64,000 bases of DNA from DASXYG01 sp036502625. GTDB lineage: Bacteria > Actinomycetota > Actinomycetes > Streptosporangiales > Streptosporangiaceae. The notes under the pieces were generated by a model. It had not been told where the DNA came from, ran no database searches, and worked only from the letters and a program-made list of their open reading frames with translations. Where the stretch lies: the NCBI GenBank assembly GCA_036502625.1, contig DASXYG010000016.1:85742-149741 (forward strand). Direction: 5' to 3'. Both the position numbers and the translations under genes were made by a program. Positions within the stretch are counted from its first letter, which is position 1; every line of letters starts with the position of its first letter. Shown here in pieces: positions 1-7,678 of the stretch.

Positions 1-242
1 GGCACACCGCAGCGCAGCGCGATGGCCGGGTCGCCCCAGACGGCCGTGAGCTTCGAGTCGGGCGTTGCCGTACGCCGGGCGTCGCCGTGCAGCTTCGCCG
101 GGAGCGCGTCGTGCAGCTTTGCGCAGAGGGCGGTGGCCGCGGTGTCCGCGTGCGGCGGCTCGACCTGGACGGCGTCCGCCGCGCACGCGGTCGCCGCGGC
201 GAGTGCCGCCGAGGCGACCGCGAGCAGCTTTCCCCGCGGCAT
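1..242 (-). CDS. DUF3515-type lipoprotein, N-terminal part (cut by window edge)
   Basis: This reading frame starts at ATG 242 and runs off the left edge of the window, so only about 80 N-terminal residues are visible. It begins with a short positively charged stretch, an Ala-rich hydrophobic segment and Cys20 (context AATAC), which suggests a lipoprotein signal, although the lipobox is weak. The visible part ends in a W-G-D-P-A-I-A-L-R-C-G-V segment that I recall as typical of the actinobacterial DUF3515 family. The start lies 2 bases after the stop of the upstream Lrp-like gene, so the two are probably co-transcribed. In actinomycetes DUF3515 genes commonly sit between ddl and thiL, which fits thiL being next door. 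The function of the family is unknown to me. Confidence 0.72.
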   Translation of the reverse strand, partial: MPRGKLLAVASAALAAATACAADAVQVEPPHADTAATALCAKLHDALPAKLHGDARRTATPDSKLTAVWGDPAIALRCGV

Positions 243-244
243 TC

Positions 245-478
245 TCAGATGTTCACGATCGGGCACGTCAGCGTGCGCGTGATGCCGTCGACCGCCTGGA
301 TGCGCGCGACCACCATCTTGCCGAGGTCGTCGACGTTGCCGGACTCGGCGCGCACGATCACGTCGTACGGACCCGTGACGTCCTCGGCGAGCGTGACGCC
401 GGGGAGCCCGCGGATCTTCTCGGCCACGTCGGCGGCCTTGCCCACCTCGGTCTGGATGAGGATGTAGGCGTGGACCAT
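245..478 (-). CDS. Stand-alone Lrp/AsnC ligand-binding (RAM) domain protein
   Basis: This 77-residue protein consists only of the alpha/beta ligand-binding and oligomerisation domain of Lrp/AsnC regulators. It begins MVHAYILIQTEVGKAADVAE, contains the G-P-Y-D-V-I-V strand and has no helix-turn-helix. Single-domain members of this kind are known to form oligomeric rings and may bind amino acids, but their role is unclear. An AAGGAGG ribosome binding site lies just before ATG 478. It is divergent from thiL and 2 bases upstream of the DUF3515 gene, a common actinomycete arrangement. DNA binding is unlikely because the HTH is absent. Confidence 0.88.
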   Translation of the reverse strand: MVHAYILIQTEVGKAADVAEKIRGLPGVTLAEDVTGPYDVIVRAESGNVDDLGKMVVARIQAVDGITRTLTCPIVNI

Positions 479-576
479 GTCGTCCTCCTTGCGCCTGGCT
501 ACGGGCGGCCCCCGTACTGTAGGCCATGGCGTAGCAAACCGTGCGACCGCGTTCGAGGTAAGTATGACCGCGAAGC

Positions 577-1545
577 GTGGCCGTCTCGCTTCCGGGGGTT
601 GGCATCAGCATCGCAGACGCGGGGGAGTTCGGCCTGATCACGGCCATCACGTCCCGCATGCCGGGAACGCCGTCGATCCCGCTCGGCCCCGGTGACGACG
701 CCGCCGTGGTGTCCGCCCCGGACGGGCGCGTCGTGGCCACGACGGACCTCCTGGTCGAGGACCGGCACTTCCGGCGCGCCTGGTCCGGCCCGTACGACGT
801 CGGCCGCCGCGCGGCCGCGCAGAACCTCGCCGACATCGCCGCCATGGGCGCCGCGCCGACCGCGCTGCTCGTCGGCTTCGCCGCCCCGCCGGAGACCCCG
901 ATGAGCTGGGCCGAGGGCCTCGCCGACGGGCTGGCCGCCGAGTGCGCGCGGGTGGGCGCCGGGGTCGCGGGCGGCGACATCGTGGGCGGCGGCGAGCTGA
1001 TGGTGGCCGTCACGGCGCTGGGCGACCTGGGCGGGCGCCCGCCGGTCACCCGGTCCGGCGCGCGCCCCGGCGACGTGGCCGCCGTCTGCGGCCATCTCGG
1101 CTTCGCCGCGGCCGGGTTCGCGCTCCTCGAGGCGGGCCACGACGCCCCCGCGGTGGCCGTCGACCGCTACCGCTGCCCCGAGCCGCCGTACGACCAGGGC
1201 CCGCGCGCCGCCGACCACGGCGCCACGGCGATGATCGACACCAGCGACGGGCTGCTCGCCGACCTCGGCCACATCGCACGGGCCAGCGGCGTCGCGATCG
1301 ACCTCGACCCCGCCGCCCTGGCGCCGGAACCGGACCTCGCGGAGGCCGCGGCGGTCCTCGGCGCCGACCCGCTGGAATGGGTGCTGCGCGGTGGCGAGGA
1401 CCACGCGCTTGCCGCGACGTTCCCGGCGGGCGCGGCCGTGCCGGACGGCTGGCGGGTGATCGGCCGCGTCGGCTCCGGGCGTACGGGGGTCACGCTGGAC
1501 GGCGCGCCGGTCGACGGCTCCGGCGGGTGGGATCACTTCGCGTGA
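577..1545 (+). CDS. thiL: Thiamine-monophosphate kinase ThiL
   Basis: ThiL phosphorylates thiamine monophosphate to thiamine pyrophosphate using ATP, the last step of cofactor synthesis, in the cytoplasm. The 322-residue protein has the PurM-like fold signatures: GPGDDAAVV near residues 38-45 with the metal-binding Asp pair 40/41, the GGD-I-V-G-GGEL segment near 130, and DTSDGL with Asp221 and Asp224. The length is normal for the family. GTG 577 is chosen because it gives a family-like N-terminus (EFGLI near residue 17), but no clear Shine-Dalgarno sequence precedes it. The gene stands alone in its direction, divergent from the Lrp-like gene. Confidence 0.93.
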   Translation: MAVSLPGVGISIADAGEFGLITAITSRMPGTPSIPLGPGDDAAVVSAPDGRVVATTDLLVEDRHFRRAWSGPYDVGRRAAAQNLADIAAMGAAPTALLVGFAAPPETPMSWAEGLADGLAAECARVGAGVAGGDIVGGGELMVAVTALGDLGGRPPVTRSGARPGDVAAVCGHLGFAAAGFALLEAGHDAPAVAVDRYRCPEPPYDQGPRAADHGATAMIDTSDGLLADLGHIARASGVAIDLDPAALAPEPDLAEAAAVLGADPLEWVLRGGEDHALAATFPAGAAVPDGWRVIGRVGSGRTGVTLDGAPVDGSGGWDHFA

Positions 1546-1623
1546 CCGCCCGCGGCGGCCCGCGGCCCCCGCGGTGATCTGCCGCGATTATCGGGAGTCG
1601 TCGCGCGATCACGGAAAAGACGC

Positions 1624-1652
1624 TGGTCAGCCCGTTTCGTCGCTGGTATACA
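1624..1652 (+). promoter_or_regulatory. Candidate sigma70-type promoter for the membrane protein at 1677
   Basis: TGGTCA at 1624-1629 and TATACA at 1647-1652 are separated by 17 bases, and the -10 lies in a short AT-rich patch in otherwise GC-rich DNA. The GTG start at 1677 follows 24 bases later behind a GAGAGGGGG ribosome binding site. The assignment rests on consensus similarity only. Confidence 0.5.
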
Positions 1653-1676
1653 TGCTCCTCGGACGAGAGGGGGACC

Positions 1677-2135
1677 GTGGGCCGTCATCGCGTACAGGAA
1701 GTGACGCCGGGTGAGGACGAGCAGGTCGCTCCGCCGGCGTCCCGGTCGTTATCGCACCTGCTCGCGCAGCGGCGCACCCTCGTGCTGCGCACCGCCGCCG
1801 GCGTGGTCTCCGTGCTGGCGCTCGGCGGTGTCGTGACCATCGTGCGGGGCTTCGCGCCCGACGACCTCCCCGCGTGCCAGGCCGACTGCGCCACGCACCG
1901 TACGAGCGACGGCGTGGCCGAGGCGCGCCCGTCCGCGACACCGTCGCGCACGGCCCCCGCCCGTACGACCGCGCCGGCGCCGCGCCACGACGGCTCGCGC
2001 ACGTTCGCGCCCACCGTCGTCAGCGAGCCGAAGCGGCGCGCGCCACGGCCGACCCCGACACCCACCCGGCGGCCCGGATGGCCGCACCTGCCCGGACACG
2101 GCCACTGGCCGCCGCGCGGCGCCTGGCCGTGGTGA
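1677..2135 (+). CDS. Single-pass membrane protein with Pro/Thr/Arg-rich tail, unknown function
   Basis: I do not recognise this 152-residue protein. Residues 1-35 are polar, residues 36-57 form one hydrophobic transmembrane segment (VLRTAAGVVSVLALGGVVTI), and the rest is a low-complexity tail rich in Pro, Thr, Ala and Arg with two Cys at about 67 and 71. The C-terminus is rich in Trp, His, Pro and Gly. Charge distribution suggests the tail is outside the membrane. GTG 1677 follows a strong purine-rich ribosome binding site. It is followed by the cellulose-binding-like protein at 2285, which has the same plan of cytoplasmic N-terminus, one TM and an external region with a Cys pair. The two may be related in function, but nothing in the sequence proves this. 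Confidence 0.65.
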   Translation: MGRHRVQEVTPGEDEQVAPPASRSLSHLLAQRRTLVLRTAAGVVSVLALGGVVTIVRGFAPDDLPACQADCATHRTSDGVAEARPSATPSRTAPARTTAPAPRHDGSRTFAPTVVSEPKRRAPRPTPTPTRRPGWPHLPGHGHWPPRGAWPW

Positions 2136-2159
2136 CGCCGGCGGGGTGAGGTTCGCGTA

Positions 2160-2187
2160 GCGAATCGCGGCCGGCCCGGCGATTCGC
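2160..2187 (+). terminator. Inverted repeat, possible terminator
   Basis: GCGAATCGC at 2160-2168 and GCGATTCGC at 2179-2187 form a perfect 9-bp stem with a 10-base loop just after the stop of the gene at 1677. There is no T-run, so termination is a guess. It could instead be a regulatory site for the downstream gene. Confidence 0.4.
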
Positions 2188-2284
2188 GCGATCCGGGACG
2201 CCCTGGCACGTATCGTCAGGTGGCATCCGAACCGGGAAGTCTGATAGACATCGGCTCGCGGGTGGGCTGTCGAACAGGGGAGTG

Positions 2285-2884
2285 ATGGCGCGGCAGGGCA
2301 GGCACAGCGCTCGGCGCGGCGGCGCCGCCCCCACCGGGCAGGCGGCCGGTAAAGGCCACCGCTGGCGGATGCGCCACCTCCTGACCCCGCATTTCCTGCT
2401 CGGCGTCGGCGCGGTCGGCCTCGCGGTCGCCGCGTACGCCGGCACCCACACCTACCTCGACTTCCACGCCGGGCCCGACCGCGCGAGCGGCTGCACCGGC
2501 GGCTGCCAGCACGGCGCGCCGCAACACGACCCCACGCCCGAGGCGGTGTCGCGCTCGCGCCCGCCGCGGGCGGCGTCCGTGCTCCGCGTGCGCCACCAGG
2601 CGGGCAAGGACGGCGGCGGCTTCCACGCGGTGGTGATCCTCACGAACACCGGGACCCGGCCCGTGAGCGACTGGCACCTGACGTACACGTATCCGCACGC
2701 CAAGGTGCGCACGGCGTCGCCCGCGCGGCTGTGGCGCGGCGGCCGCTCGCCGGTGCTGTTCGGCGCCTCGGTGAGCCGCACCATCGAGCCGGGGGAGACG
2801 GTGCGGGTGCGGCTGAGCGGCGACGGCGTGGCCAGCGGGCCGTACGGCTGCCGGCTGAACGGCGCCGTCTGCCACTTCGTCTAG
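2285..2884 (+). CDS. Membrane-anchored protein with a cellulose-binding (CBM2-like) domain
   Basis: This 199-residue protein has a basic cytoplasmic N-terminus (1-35), one transmembrane segment (about 37-54) and an extracytoplasmic C-terminal domain from about 98. That domain resembles bacterial CBM family 2: NTGTRPVSDWHLTYTYP near 121-137, EPGETVRVRLSGDG near 169-181, and the closing C-R-L-N-G-x-x-C pair (Cys189 and Cys196). Two more Cys (70, 74) lie after the membrane segment. No catalytic domain is attached, so it may tether a polysaccharide or peptidoglycan-like glycan at the cell surface. ATG 2285 is preferred over the overlapping GTG 2282 because AGGGGAG lies just upstream. The binding specificity is an inference from fold resemblance. 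Confidence 0.72.
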   Translation: MARQGRHSARRGGAAPTGQAAGKGHRWRMRHLLTPHFLLGVGAVGLAVAAYAGTHTYLDFHAGPDRASGCTGGCQHGAPQHDPTPEAVSRSRPPRAASVLRVRHQAGKDGGGFHAVVILTNTGTRPVSDWHLTYTYPHAKVRTASPARLWRGGRSPVLFGASVSRTIEPGETVRVRLSGDGVASGPYGCRLNGAVCHFV

Positions 2885-2906
2885 CGGGCGCCCGGGCAAC
2901 GCAAGA

Positions 2907-2936
2907 AACCGGTTCGCCGCGGAGGGCGAACCGGTT
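2907..2936. terminator. Perfect bidirectional terminator hairpin
   Basis: AACCGGTTCGCC at 2907-2918 and its exact complement at 2925-2936 form a 12-bp stem with a 6-base loop. It sits between the ends of two convergent genes (CBM2-like and rpmB). A short A-run (AAGAAA) precedes it, which reads as TTTCTT on the minus strand and favours termination of rpmB. Confidence 0.75.
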
Positions 2937-2952
2937 CGAGCGAAATCCTGGA

Positions 2953-3144
2953 TCAGGCGGAGCGGGTGACCTTGCCGGCCTTGATGCAGGAGGTGCATAC
3001 GTTGAGCCGCTTGGTGGTGCGGCCGACGGCGGCGCGCACCGTCTGGATGTTCGGGTTCCAGCGGCGGCGGGTCCGGCGGTGGGAGTGCGAAACGTTATTG
3101 CCGAAGCCCGGCCCCTTGCCGCAGACGTCGCAGACGGAAGCCAC
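2953..3144 (-). CDS. rpmB: 50S ribosomal protein L28
   Basis: This is the 63-residue large-subunit protein L28. It begins (M)ASVCDVCGKGPGFGN and contains the SHSHRRTRRRW and KRLNVCTSCIKAGK segments. The two CxxC pairs mark the zinc-binding (C+) form. GTG 3144 is chosen because it gives the family N-terminus and has TGGAG 6-7 bases upstream; the longer frame beginning at 3156 would include that ribosome binding site. The gene is monocistronic and ends at a perfect terminator shared with the convergent gene. L28 commonly lies between thiL and the DhaL/recG genes in actinomycetes, as here. Confidence 0.95.
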   Translation of the reverse strand: MASVCDVCGKGPGFGNNVSHSHRRTRRRWNPNIQTVRAAVGRTTKRLNVCTSCIKAGKVTRSA

Positions 3145-3255
3145 GGAAAACTCCAATGGGGTTCATGAAACGGGATGACGCCCAGGAAGTTCCGGGCAGC
3201 TCCAGCAGGATATCCAACGACCCTGCCCCCATGCCAACTCGGCCGGATTCGCGGC

Positions 3256-3876
3256 TCAATGGGCGTCCGCGGCCGTACGGTTCCTGCGCGTGTAGTACGC
3301 GCTGAGGAGCCGCAGCGCGACGTAGCCCACGGGCCAGGCGACCATGACCCACCGGCCGCCGACGATGGCGGCCGGCACGGAGAGCGCGAACATGAGCGTG
3401 GTCATCACGGTCCACGCGCGGATGCCGCTCAGCACGGCCTCCGGTGCGTCGGCGTCCACCAGCCCCGCCCGTACGACATGGCGGAGCACCGCGAGCATGG
3501 TGCCGCCGAGGAAGGCCATGGCCGCGGAGTAGACCATCACGCCCGCGGCGTTCGGCGACTCGCCGAGAGTCTTGCTCGCCCAGGGGATCAGCACGTATCC
3601 GAACAGGGCGAGGATGTTCAGCGTACGGAGCCCGGGGTCGGCGCGGACCACGTACGTGAACAGCGAATGGTGCGCGATCCAGGTGGCCGCGATCACGGAG
3701 AACGAGACCAGGAACGCGATGTAGACGGACGCGTGCCCGGCCAGCGCCGGCCACAGCTCCGCCGCCCCGCGCACGTGCGGGACGGGCAGCTCCAGGGCGA
3801 GCAGCGTCAGCATGATGGCGATCACCGCGTCGGAGAAGAAGATCAGGCGTTCCAGGTCGTGCGGCTTGCCGGCCAT
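3256..3876 (-). CDS. TMEM175-family (DUF1211) membrane protein, possible potassium channel
   Basis: This 206-residue protein begins MAGKPHDLERLIFFSDAV, with the FSD motif that lines the pore in TMEM175-type channels, followed by a hydrophobic helix. About six transmembrane segments are predicted, the usual size for one bacterial repeat. The segment WIAHHSLFTYV is also typical. Bacterial members assemble as tetramers and conduct K+, so a potassium leak channel is the likely role. AAGGAG lies ahead of ATG 3876. It is divergent from the DhaL-type gene and has no operon partner. Assignment to the family is firm; ion selectivity is inferred. Confidence 0.82.
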   Translation of the reverse strand: MAGKPHDLERLIFFSDAVIAIMLTLLALELPVPHVRGAAELWPALAGHASVYIAFLVSFSVIAATWIAHHSLFTYVVRADPGLRTLNILALFGYVLIPWASKTLGESPNAAGVMVYSAAMAFLGGTMLAVLRHVVRAGLVDADAPEAVLSGIRAWTVMTTLMFALSVPAAIVGGRWVMVAWPVGYVALRLLSAYYTRRNRTAADAH

Positions 3877-3941
3877 CGGTCTCCTTCGGGGTGCAGGTGA
3901 GCGAGGGGAAATTACCAGGCCGTGGAGGGGGGCCGAAGGCG

Positions 3942-3947
3942 TAGCCT
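3942..3947 (+). promoter_or_regulatory. Candidate -10 element for the DhaL-type gene
   Basis: TAGCCT lies 29 bases before ATG 3977. The same TAGNNT hexamer recurs ahead of several other genes in the window. No convincing -35 is visible. Confidence 0.35.
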
Positions 3948-3976
3948 GACCGCTGTCGCCGCCGGAGGGAGTCCGT

Positions 3977-5974
3977 ATGGCCGCCGCCCTGCTCGACGCG
4001 CCGGCGCTGCGCCGGTGGACGGAGCTGTCGGCGCGGGCGCTCGCCGACGCGCGGGCGGCCATCGACGCGATCAACGTGTTCCCCGTGGCCGACGGCGACA
4101 CCGGCACGAACCTGTACCTCACGGTCACGGCCTGCGCCGAGGCGGTGGCCGTGCTCCCCGGCGACGCCGACCCCACGCGCGTCTGGGCGACGCTCACGCG
4201 CGCGGCCCTCCTGAACGCCCACGGCAACTCCGGCGTCCTGTGGAGCCAGGCACTGCGCGGCCTGTCCGAGATCCTCGCCGACCGCCGTACGGACGGCGCC
4301 GCCCTGCGCGACGCCCTGACCCACGCCGCCCGCCTCGCCCGCGAAGCCGTACAGCACCCGGTCGAGGGCACGCTCCTGACGATCTTGGACGCCGCGGCGG
4401 CCGGGGCGGCGGAACCGCGCGCCGAGTCGCCCGCGGAGGTGGCGCGCGCGGCGGCCGACGCCGCACGGCGGGCCCTGGCGTCCACGCCGGGGCAGCTACG
4501 GGTGCTGGCCGAGGGAGGCGTGGTCGACGCGGGCGCGGCCGGCCTGTGCCTCCTCCTCGACGCCCTGGCAGCCGTCGCCTCCGGCCAACCCGTACGCCCC
4601 CTCGACCTGACCGTCCCGCCCGCGACCCTGCCGCCCGCGCAAACGCCGCCCACGGCCGGGCATGAGGCGGGATCCCGCACGCCTCCCGCCCCCGGTACGC
4701 CCTGGGTTGCGGCGCGGGATGAGGAGGCATCCACGCCCCCCGCCACCCGTACGCCTTCGGTTGCGGCGGGGGAGGAGGAGGCCTCTATGTCCCCCGTCCC
4801 CCGTGCGCCTTCGGTTGGGGCGGGGGAGGTGGGGGGCTCCGCGCCTCCCGCCCCCGGTGCGCCCTGGGTTGGGGCGGGGGAGGAGGAGGCCTCCATGCCC
4901 CCCGCCCCCCGCGCGCCCTGGGTTGCGGCGGGGGAAGTGGGGGGCTTCGTGCCTCCCGACCCCGGTGCGCCCTGGGTTGCGGCGCGGGAGGAGGCCTCTA
5001 TGTCCCCCGTCCCCCGTGCGCCTTCGGTTGGGGCGGGGGAGGTGGTGGCCTCTATGCCTCCCGCCCCCGGTGCGCCTTCGGTTGGGGCGGGGGAGGTGGG
5101 GGGCTCCACGCGCCCCGACCCCCGTACGCCTTCGGGCGTGGTGCCGGGGGAGGTGGCGGCGGGGGCCGGGTTTGAGGTGATGTTCTTGGTGGACTCGGAT
5201 GAGGGGCGGGTTGCGGAGCTGCGGGCGGGGCTGGACGGGATTGGTGACTCGTTGCTGATCGTCGGCGGCGACGGGACGTGGCAGGTGCATGTGCATACCG
5301 GGGACGCCGGTGCGGCGATCGAGTGCGGGGTGCGGGCCGGGCACGCGTACCGGTTCCGGGTCTCGTGCCTGCGGCCGCACCCGCCCGCCGCGCGTACGGG
5401 CCGGGGCGTGATCGCGCTGGCGGCCGGGCCGTGGCGCGCGGAGCTGTTCCCGTACGCGGACACGACCGCGCTGGACGCGCCGTCCGCGGACGCGCTCCTG
5501 GCGGCGATCGGGGCGCGGGCGGAGGTCGCGGTGGTGCCGTGCTCGCCGGAGTCGCACGCCCTGGCGCGTGCGGCGATCGCCCGCGGCGGAGGTGAGCTGG
5601 TGCCCGCGGACGCGGCCGTACGCCAGGTCGCCGCGTTCGCCGTGCACGACCCGGAGCGGCCGTTCGCCGAGGACACCGCCGCCATGGCGGACGCGGCGCG
5701 CGCCGTCCGCGTGGGCCGCCTGACCAGCGTCGAGGGCGGCTACCGTACGTCCGGCGACGGCGTACCCGACGCGTACGGCACGGACCCCGTGGCGCTCGCG
5801 GCCGCCCTCGCGGAGTCCATGCTCGCCACCGGCGGCGAGCTCCTCACGATCATCGACGGGGGCCAGGACGGCCTCGGCGAACGGGTCAGGGACGCGGTCG
5901 CGCGCCCCGGTGTGGCGGCCGCGGTGTACCGCGATCCCGCGCTCGGCCACCCGCTGGAGCTCGGCGTGGAGTAG
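3977..5974 (+). CDS. DhaL/FakA-type kinase-like protein with an inserted tandem-repeat linker
   Basis: The N-terminal DhaL (DAK2) domain spans about residues 1-205, with the ATP/Mg-binding NVFPVADGDTGTN segment (Asp39, Asp41) and AHGNSGVLWSQ near 81-91. The C-terminal domain starts at about residue 392 (FEVMFLVDSDEGRV) and includes WQVHVHTGD and the FAVHDPERPF segment, as in the YloV/FakA family. FakA proteins phosphorylate fatty acids bound to a FakB partner; that activity is only inferred here. The family is usually 530-560 residues, but this protein has 665 because residues 228-389 are nine 18-residue repeats rich in Pro, Gly, Glu and Ala. GGAGGG lies 7 bases before ATG 3977. The position upstream of recG is conserved in actinomycetes. 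Confidence 0.85.
   Translation: MAAALLDAPALRRWTELSARALADARAAIDAINVFPVADGDTGTNLYLTVTACAEAVAVLPGDADPTRVWATLTRAALLNAHGNSGVLWSQALRGLSEILADRRTDGAALRDALTHAARLAREAVQHPVEGTLLTILDAAAAGAAEPRAESPAEVARAAADAARRALASTPGQLRVLAEGGVVDAGAAGLCLLLDALAAVASGQPVRPLDLTVPPATLPPAQTPPTAGHEAGSRTPPAPGTPWVAARDEEASTPPATRTPSVAAGEEEASMSPVPRAPSVGAGEVGGSAPPAPGAPWVGAGEEEASMPPAPRAPWVAAGEVGGFVPPDPGAPWVAAREEASMSPVPRAPSVGAGEVVASMPPAPGAPSVGAGEVGGSTRPDPRTPSGVVPGEVAAGAGFEVMFLVDSDEGRVAELRAGLDGIGDSLLIVGGDGTWQVHVHTGDAGAAIECGVRAGHAYRFRVSCLRPHPPAARTGRGVIALAAGPWRAELFPYADTTALDAPSADALLAAIGARAEVAVVPCSPESHALARAAIARGGGELVPADAAVRQVAAFAVHDPERPFAEDTAAMADAARAVRVGRLTSVEGGYRTSGDGVPDAYGTDPVALAAALAESMLATGGELLTIIDGGQDGLGERVRDAVARPGVAAAVYRDPALGHPLELGVE
4658..5143 (+). 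repeat. Nine tandem copies of a 54-bp coding repeat
   Basis: The 486-bp stretch encodes nine units of 17-19 residues on the pattern GE(E/V)xxSxPPxPxxPxVxA. Units alternate between variants such as EEEASM and EVGGS and between PWV and PSV. The copies are similar at DNA level and retain the frame, so the array is translated as a disordered linker between the two domains of the DhaL-type protein. C-runs and G-runs make its base usage unlike that of neighbouring coding DNA. Unit number could vary between strains. Confidence 0.92.
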
Positions 5975-6019
5975 GGATTTGGGCCCGCGGGCCCATGCGC
6001 CGCGCGGCCGGGCGTCGCG

Positions 6020-7624
6020 ATGATCGATGCGCGGGGATGGCTGGAGGGCGCGGCGCGCATGACGGATCGGTCCCGGATCTCCGAGGAGCTCGCCGGGCGG
6101 CTCGGCAGGCTGCCCTGGATCACGTTCCATACGCGGATCGTGCTCGCGGTGGGTGCCGTGTGGGCGCTGGCGGGCCTCGCGGCGAACGCCGTGGCGGCGG
6201 TGGGGCTGGCGCCGGTGCGCGATCCCGCCTGGATGGGCGGCGCCGCGGGGGCGTTCCTCCTCGGGGAGGCCGTGGGCGTACTCGGGGGTGGTGCGGCCGC
6301 GCGGCGGTGGGGGCGGCGGCGGATGCTCTGGGGCGCCGTAGCGGTCTTCGTCGCCGCGAACGCCGTGCCCGCCGTGCTCCCGGGCGGCGTGCTCCCGGGA
6401 ACCGGGCCGCCCGGCTCCATGCTCGCGGGCCTTGTGGCGTACGTCGCGGTGCGGTTCGCGGCCGGGGTCGCCGGGGGAGCGGAGTACGCCGCGGTGCTCG
6501 ACGCCGTCGCGGAGCTCATACCGCGCGCCCGCCGTACGCCCGTGCTGCTGGCGGTGAACGGGCTGTACTGGCTCGGCGGGCTGCTGGGCGCGGCCGCGCA
6601 GTTCGCCTTGGCGCAGCCGGGCGCGGTGCCCGGAATGACGGGCTGGCGCGCCGGGCTGCTGGTCGCGCCGGTCCTGGGGCTGCTGCTCGCGGGGGCGTGC
6701 GGGCTGGTGCCGGAGAGCCCGTCCTGGCTGGTCCGCGCCGGGCGTACGCGCCAGGCGGCGGCCATCGTGGACACCGCGGAGTGCGACGCCCGCGCGGCCG
6801 GGCACACGATCGGCCGCGCGCCCGCGTCCCGCGCGGCGGCGCCCGGGGAGGCAGGAGCGGGAGAGGGCGTGCTCGCGACGCTTGGCGCGATGGTGCGGGC
6901 CGAGCGCCTGGTGACCGTGCGGGCCGTGGTGCTGTGCGCCTCGCAGGGCGGGGCGTACGGGGCTGTGGTGTTCACGCTGGTGGCGGTGGTCACCGGGGTG
7001 TACCGCGTCGGGGATGCGGCGGCTCCCGCGTACGCGGTGGCGTTCGCGGCGGCGAACCTGGTCGGCGCGGTGGTGCTCGGGCGGCTGCTCGATCCCGGCG
7101 GGCAGGGGCTGCCGTTCGCGGTGGCGCACATGTGGGTCGGCGGGCCGCTCGCGCTCGCGGGCGTGCTGCTGGCGCGCGGGGTCGGGTCGGCGTGGCTGAC
7201 GACCCTGCTGCTGTGCCTGGCGTTCCTGATCGCCGCGCCGTCCACGGTCATGCTCGTCGCGGACGCGGCGGCGCACTACCCGGAGCCGCTGCGGCGCCCG
7301 GCGGCGCGCGTGCTGTCGGCGGTGGTACGGCTCGGCGGCGTGCCGGGGCCGCTGCTGTTCGGTGCGCTGCTCGCCGAGAGGAGCCGCGGCGCCGTGTCGC
7401 TCGGCTTCGTCGCGGCCGCGGTGTCCGTGGTGGTGGCCGGGCTGGTCGCGGTCGCGCTGCGCACACCGGCCGTCGACGACGTGCCCGAGTCGCCGTTCGA
7501 GGCCGCCCCGCACCCCGGCCCGTACGTGCGTCCGGCCGCACCGGCTCGCCCGCGCGGGCCGGACGCGCCCTGGTCGTTCCCCGCGCCCCCGAGCCGGGCG
7601 CGCCGCGACGACGCGGACCGGTGA
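6020..7624 (+). CDS. Divergent major facilitator superfamily protein
   Basis: The protein has about twelve hydrophobic segments and the MFS landmarks of sugar/aromatic-acid porters, including GRLPWITFHTRIVLAVG at the start and LVPESPSWLVRAGRT after helix 6. The first cytoplasmic loop reads AAARRWGRRRML, so the usual G-x-L-x-D-R-x-G-R-R motif has lost its Asp. The C-terminal 60 residues are a Pro/Arg-rich tail. It resembles the intact MFS gene at 34374, with the same R-L-P-W-(x)3-H-(x)-R opening, but it lacks most conserved polar residues of helices 1, 4 and 5, so transport may be altered or lost. The start could be ATG 6020 or ATG 6059; only the latter has GGAGGG upstream. Confidence 0.7.
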   Translation: MIDARGWLEGAARMTDRSRISEELAGRLGRLPWITFHTRIVLAVGAVWALAGLAANAVAAVGLAPVRDPAWMGGAAGAFLLGEAVGVLGGGAAARRWGRRRMLWGAVAVFVAANAVPAVLPGGVLPGTGPPGSMLAGLVAYVAVRFAAGVAGGAEYAAVLDAVAELIPRARRTPVLLAVNGLYWLGGLLGAAAQFALAQPGAVPGMTGWRAGLLVAPVLGLLLAGACGLVPESPSWLVRAGRTRQAAAIVDTAECDARAAGHTIGRAPASRAAAPGEAGAGEGVLATLGAMVRAERLVTVRAVVLCASQGGAYGAVVFTLVAVVTGVYRVGDAAAPAYAVAFAAANLVGAVVLGRLLDPGGQGLPFAVAHMWVGGPLALAGVLLARGVGSAWLTTLLLCLAFLIAAPSTVMLVADAAAHYPEPLRRPAARVLSAVVRLGGVPGPLLFGALLAERSRGAVSLGFVAAAVSVVVAGLVAVALRTPAVDDVPESPFEAAPHPGPYVRPAAPARPRGPDAPWSFPAPPSRARRDDADR

Positions 7625-7678
7625 TGGGCCGCGGTGATGGTCGGACGGGATGTCCGTACGCCGTGAGAGCCTGACCGG

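Noticed and set aside
4658..5143. Possible CRISPR-like array
   Set aside because: The units are contiguous with no unique spacers and stay in frame within a protein, so this is a coding tandem repeat.
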